From assembly GCF_000004075.3 (NCBI RefSeq), contig NC_026657.2:30784408-30848407 (forward strand): a DNA stretch of 64,000 bases, given 5' to 3'. The translations under genes and the position numbers were made by a program. Below the pieces are notes generated by a model. That model did not search any database, was not told where the DNA came from, and was given only the letters and a program-made list of their open reading frames with translations. This document shows, one piece after another, positions 58,989 through 64,000 of the stretch (position 1 is its first letter; every line of letters begins with the position of its first letter). This DNA comes from Cucumis sativus. Lineage: Eukaryota > Streptophyta > Magnoliopsida > Cucurbitales > Cucurbitaceae.

Positions 58989-61734
58989 CGAGACATCCTT
59001 CCAACTCATTTCCAAGGTTTATCTCTCATTCTCCTGTTCTTTTCCACACTGGCACACTACGTACACATAATTTAGTTTAATAGATGATTTAAATTCAAAC
59101 ATAACTGTTAATTTTGTGTTTAATAAGACTCCCATTTTTTAAATTTCTAATTCATTTTATGAATTTTAAAATTGACTAATATGTCAAAGAAAACACAGAA
59201 GTATTGAACATTTTTTCATTTTCAAAGACGATATAGCATTGGCACAAACACCTACTTTATGTCAATTGAACTATGTTAACTTTGACGTAAACAAAATGTG
59301 AGTTTATTTACCACAAATTGCTCCTTCGTTAAACTACACTGACACCGAATTATGTAGGTCATTGGCATTTTCTTTTGTATGAGCATGCAGTTTATGGAAT
59401 TATTTGGGTAGGTTAGGGAGGCATATTTTAAAGAAGTCTGTTTATATCATTGTATTATACATGAAACCTGTTGGCAGGATACAACTTTTGTTAGTTTTCA
59501 GACGTAACTAGTGAGAGACATGCAGCATTTCGTCATCTCTGTTTTGTTTTGTTTTGTTTTTACCCTATTCGAATACAATAGAAAGTAGTGTTAGAAATAT
59601 TGTATAAAAGTAGTGTTAGAAATATAGTATTATACAAGGCATACATCTTTTTATTCTTTTCCTTCTCTTCCAATAACAAAATAAGAAATCGTTTTAAAAG
59701 CTATCTCCAACAGAATCTATGCTCTAGAAGTTTCAAAGCAAGGCATACAAATATGATCCATTCAATGTGGAGGTTGAATTCTAGCCCACAAAATATATTG
59801 GCCTGTTTTTGTGGGGAATCTTCATTTCTATTTGAACTCTCAAAGCAAGAAGCTATGATTGGTATCTCCTTTTCTCACCAATTTTTGTGGCAGCACAGGT
59901 ACGGCCTTTGTAGCTCTAATGGAACCTCTATACCCTACATCACATAAAGGAACTTTCTGCCTCTTCATTGAGGCCTTGAGATATCAATCATATGATTCCC
60001 GAACCTTCAAGTCGATGCGTAAGTGAATGTTCTTTATTATTTTACTCGAGATGCCAACAATGATCTATACTCAATGTCTGGTCTATAACAATATCAACTG
60101 CTGCTATTTGTATACACCATAGGTATTAGGTATAGTTGGGCCCTTTATTATTCTATCTCCAAATTTAACTGTCTCCGTATAAAAACCGAGTTGAAGATTG
60201 ACACAACATTATATATGCATGCTGATAGTAGAAAACCCATCTATAGTTTTGCCAACTAAGGAACCGTTTTAGGGTCTGTTGGATACATTTTGTTATTAAG
60301 TAATCAGCTTGTTTTGTGACTCTTTTAGTTAAATTACTAGTTTAATATTTAAAACTTTAGATTTGTGCCTAATAGATCACTAAACTTCAATTTTTGTCTT
60401 ATAGATCGTCAAAGCTTAAAGCATGTGAAAAGTCCCTAGATTTTTTATTTGGTTTCTAATAAGATCTTGAACTTCTTTAGGTTTATGTCTAACAAATTCA
60501 CTAATCTAAAAATATGTTAGACACAAAATTGAAAATTCAGTGATCTATTATATTCAAATTGAAAACTTAAAAAAAAAAAAAGTAATCCAAAATAAAAGAA
60601 GAAGAAAAGAACTATATGGATTGGGATGTAGAGGGCCTTTGAAATTCAGTGGCATATCCCCATCTGGGGACTGTTATTAGGACAAGCAACCGAAATATGT
60701 GATTTAGCACATTTGCCAAATAGTGCTTTAGAGAGGACCAATTTCTCTTCTTTCTGATTATGCACTTTGGGTGGCTTTAGTTCTCATATATCTTTTTATC
60801 TTTTGGTTTGGGTGTGGCTGTTGTGGTATGGGTTGCCCATGAAAGGGAGTTCCCACAAAAATCTTTGAAAGGGAAGGCTTAATGGCCATTAGTTACTAAC
60901 CAATAAAGCTTAGGCAAATGGAATGAATCGGAACCATACAGATTAAAAGTTTTTTTTCTTTTTGGGGTCCCTTATACTTTTTGAAAGCAACAATCAAGTC
61001 CCTAATATTTAATTTATAACAACTTAGTTTTATATTTCTAAATTTATAACAATTTTTAACTATTATGAACTATACAGACTGTCATAAACTTTTACAAGTT
61101 ACAAAGTAATTGTTGTATATTAAATTCAATGACTAAATTGTTACATATTTGAAATTGCAGTTGCTAAATGGTAACAAATTATTACATACATGAAAAGTTG
61201 ATTCATAACTTATTTACTTTTTTATTCTTCCTTTTTTTTTCCGCTTCTTATTATGGGTGGTTGCTTTATTGTTTCGTTTTGATAGTGATTTTTCAATCTA
61301 AGAATATCTTTATAAATCCTTCGGATTCCGACGTATGTTCAATTTTCCTTTTCTTTTTTCTTTCAACGCTTCCCTCTGTTTGAAGCATGGAAATGAGAAA
61401 AACGAACGACACATCTGATCATTTCTAGTTTCTTCTTCTTTCAAATTAAATTAAAATGTCAAATTAGTTTCGTAGTTAAATATCTAAAATTTTACATTTA
61501 TTTTAGATTTTATATTGGGTTTTATAAGTTAAGAATGATTAATCATGCTTTCATTTATGTTTTGGGGTGAGAAAACAATGGAACCAAAAGGTTTGAGTAT
61601 TTGGTAATTGTTTTTGAAATGTTGTAGCATTTGATTCTAAGTTTTTAAAATTTAAACACGACCTAACCCATAAATTTTAGTGTTTTTGTTATTTACTTTC
61701 TACTAAACTTTTGGAACATTTTTAAAAATAATAA
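58989..61734. other. intergenic, AT-rich, no gene recognised
   Basis: The 3'-UTR of the At5g03880-like gene at the left, then AT-rich sequence. The open frame at 59588-59947 shows no family resemblance and no splice-supported partner. A GTTTT pentamer run lies at about 59541-59561. No RNA gene was seen. Confidence 0.45.
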
Positions 61735-61990
61735 AATAAATTAAAATATTTACAATTATTATAAAATTTCAGATTTTATCCATAATAGAAATTATTTGTA
61801 ACACTCCAAAATTTTAGATTCTATACATAATAGAAAATTGATAGTACTTTTAGATTCTATACATAATAGAAATTGATAGTACTATCAATGCTACTAATAA
61901 TAACATATCAATGTCTATTATTGAAAAATTTTAAAAATTTATCAAATTTGCTATTTTTTACAATTTTCTTAATTTTTTTCAAGATTAAAA
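61735..61990. repeat. dispersed hairpin repeat copy with internal duplication
   Basis: Contains TTGATAGTACTATCAATG, a clear inverted repeat, and the family's TTTATCAAATTTGCTATTTT end. Inside it a unit of about 36 bp beginning TTTTAGATTCTATACATAAT occurs twice (from about 61812 and about 61849). Confidence 0.5.
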
Positions 61991-64000
61991 TTTGTAGTTT
62001 TTAATTTTTATAGTAAAATAATTGATATTTTGATATATCTACGTACATTCTAAAAAATTGGTCAATTAAAATAATTTTTCTATAAGAAAATTTTTAATAC
62101 ATAACTTACATCCTCTCAACGTATAGTACCAGTAACGTGTTTTCTTTTTCATGCTCTAACGTCTTATCAATCTAGCATAACTCACGCTTAAGTTTCATTT
62201 TCTAATTTTCCTCTCTATCTAATACTATTCTTTTTTACCTTTCTCTTTAAACAATTAATCTCTCTTATTTTTCTACCTCCACAGATTTTCTCTCTCTATC
62301 ATTACTCCCTACATTTCTAACTTTTAAACAACAGATAACAAAAACATGCAATAAAAAATCTAAGGGCTTCAAAATGATGTTTATGTTTCTTAAAAAGCAA
62401 TATGACCGTTAATCGATGATCACTGCAGCTGAAGGGAGCATCGGAGGACAATGAGTGGGAATTGTCAATGTGAGTTTCTTGCAAAGAATGATTTAAGGGG
62501 GGAAAAGGTCACGCAACTAGCAACCTAGCCATTCAAATTGATTTCAACAGATACGTTGTGTTGTGTTATCTTTCCAAGTAAATGGCAAAATGGGGACAAT
62601 ATAAAGTAGTCCAAAGATGTTTTTTCTTAAAAAAAAAACATGTTTATCACAACTTTTTAAAATATGATTGGACCGGAAAAGGTAACTTCAATTTCGTTTA
62701 ACTAGCATCTATATGTTTTCTATTTTCAATAATAGAGATACTGAATTCAAATCTTCTCAACTCAAGTTGCATTTAAAAAGATTTTTTCAAAGAAAAAATA
62801 ACTATAAAAGCTAAATAATGTGGATGTGGAAGTCAGTTCAAGAAATATAAGCAAGAATCGATGAGGATGCACCAAAAACTTATTAGTTCTCTTCCATATA
62901 TTTTTAAAAATTTCTAAACAATAAATCTAAAAAAGTAAGATTATAATATATATACAAAAAGATAAATAATAAAATTTAATTTTAAAAAGGATAATCTGCA
63001 AAATATGGTTTTTCTTTTCCAAACTTCTGCCAGAGAAATTTGACTAAAACAAAACCGTTTTCTTTAAGGAAATATGTCTTTTACAAGTTACGAACCTTTT
63101 CAATTCAATGGTTAATCACCTAAGAAAAAGTGAAACAATTTGCTTTTTTTAAAAAAATGAATTGTCCTAAAAAAATTGATGTAAAGTGACCTTTCTTTTT
63201 CTCACTTTCATAATTTCTTCTCCTCTTTTCATTTTAAAAAAAAGAACCAAGAAATTATAATTGTAGCCTAGGTAATACCCACACTACAAGAGCCTCCACA
63301 AACCAGCCCCATTTGTGCAATGTAACATCACACATGTCCACCATTCTTTGATGTAGTGGGAGAAGGACAAGAGGAGGAAAAAAAATGGCTTTTATTGGAT
63401 CTTATCCTCATTCCACTTTAAAAACAATAATAATACTAAAAATTGCATTTGACTTTTCCAAATGATATATAAAACACACACACACACTATGGCTTTCGGG
63501 ATTTTGGAAGTATTAGTCAAAAGTGGGTCAAAGTTCGTGAGATTTGATGTTATACCTTATTAATAGGGTTGAGAATCATTGCAAAAACGAAACCTAGGCG
63601 ATCAAACTTCACATAATCTAATAATTTCGACTAATAATCTTCCTAAAAAAGATCACATCCTTCCTTTATATTATATCAAAATTTGGGTGGTACGTGTGTT
63701 TTTTCAATCACCTTGGCTTTGTAAATGAAAATAAAATAAAACTTTCAAAACTTGAAGGAAAGTGGAGTGAGTTATTATAATTTATAATTATTATAGTATG
63801 TGGGTTATTAGTTATTATAATCTATATTTGGAAAAATGGAAAATAGTAACATATCTCATAAATGGAGGTGAGGAATAACGAAAGGGGGAGTGAGAAATAG
63901 TAAAAGTGAGAGTGAGGAATATAAGAAATAAGGAAAAAAGTAGAATAGTCCTAATCCTAGGATTATGATAAACCTTGGGACAAACATGAAGTCACTCCCT
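61991..64000. other. intergenic to window end, no gene recognised
   Basis: AT-rich DNA with A and T runs and a short CA microsatellite near 63473-63488. Slightly GC-richer patches at 62420-62600 and 63270-63400 do not encode anything I recognise; they may belong to the promoter of a gene beyond the window. Confidence 0.45.

Noticed and set aside
59588-59947. 119-codon frame downstream of the At5g03880-like gene
   Set aside because: No domain, no conserved start context and no splice partner; probably chance.
1-64000. CRISPR arrays, phage, bacterial operons, riboswitches
   Set aside because: No regularly spaced repeats or bacterial gene organisation; the window is plant nuclear DNA with introns.

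Overview
This is a window of nuclear DNA from a flowering plant (eudicot). It is AT-rich, its genes are split by GT-AG introns with long AT-rich spacers, and four of its proteins look plastid-targeted. Dispersed repeats built on CTATCA-TGATAG hairpins, and the LINE and SINE fragments, remind me of Cucurbitaceae (cucumber or melon type). That family assignment is an impression, not proof. All exon models below were built by hand from splice signals, reading phase and recalled family sequences; every accepted junction keeps frame.

Layout. (1) 41-8433: two tandem alpha/beta-hydrolase genes on the + strand. The first is cut by the window edge. The last intron of the second is swollen by LINE debris. 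(2) 10330-14937: a distal element island with ABA-response and RY motifs, then an ABI5-type bZIP transcription factor with a 5'-leader intron and an upstream ORF. (3) 16101-17740: a decayed F-box/LRR gene on the minus strand. (4) 19014-23653: plastid division gene FtsZ2. (5) 26617-27090: BIC1-type inhibitor of cryptochromes. (6) 29534-33898 minus: CIA1/CIAO1 WD40 protein of cytosolic Fe-S assembly, ten coding exons. (7) 35503-37493: QCR9 subunit of mitochondrial complex III. (8) 39115-39588: glucosamine-6-phosphate N-acetyltransferase (GNA1), intronless coding region. (9) 42370-47265 minus: plastid membrane protein of the At5g03900 type, 13 coding exons plus a 3'-UTR intron, with a LINE piece in its last coding intron. 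(10) 48233-50131: plastid SOUL heme-binding-like protein. (11) 53195-58988: At5g03880-type protein with two thioredoxin/GST-N-like modules, 12 exons including a 19-nt microexon, and a dead U6 snRNA copy in an intron. (12) 58989-64000: AT-rich, no gene recognised.

How the genes relate. They are mostly single-copy housekeeping or signalling genes and do not form one pathway. The order hydrolase - ABI5 - FtsZ2 - BIC1 - CIA1 - QCR9 combines two Arabidopsis neighbourhoods that I recall as duplicated blocks (hydrolase/ABI5/FtsZ2-1 on chromosome 2; FtsZ2-2/BIC1/QCR9 on chromosome 3). It therefore looks like the order before that duplication and gene loss. No undescribed multi-gene system stands out. 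The most useful leads are the promoter island upstream of ABI5, uORFs before ABI5 and BIC1, the duplicated modules in the two At5g039-type plastid proteins, and the hairpin repeat family.
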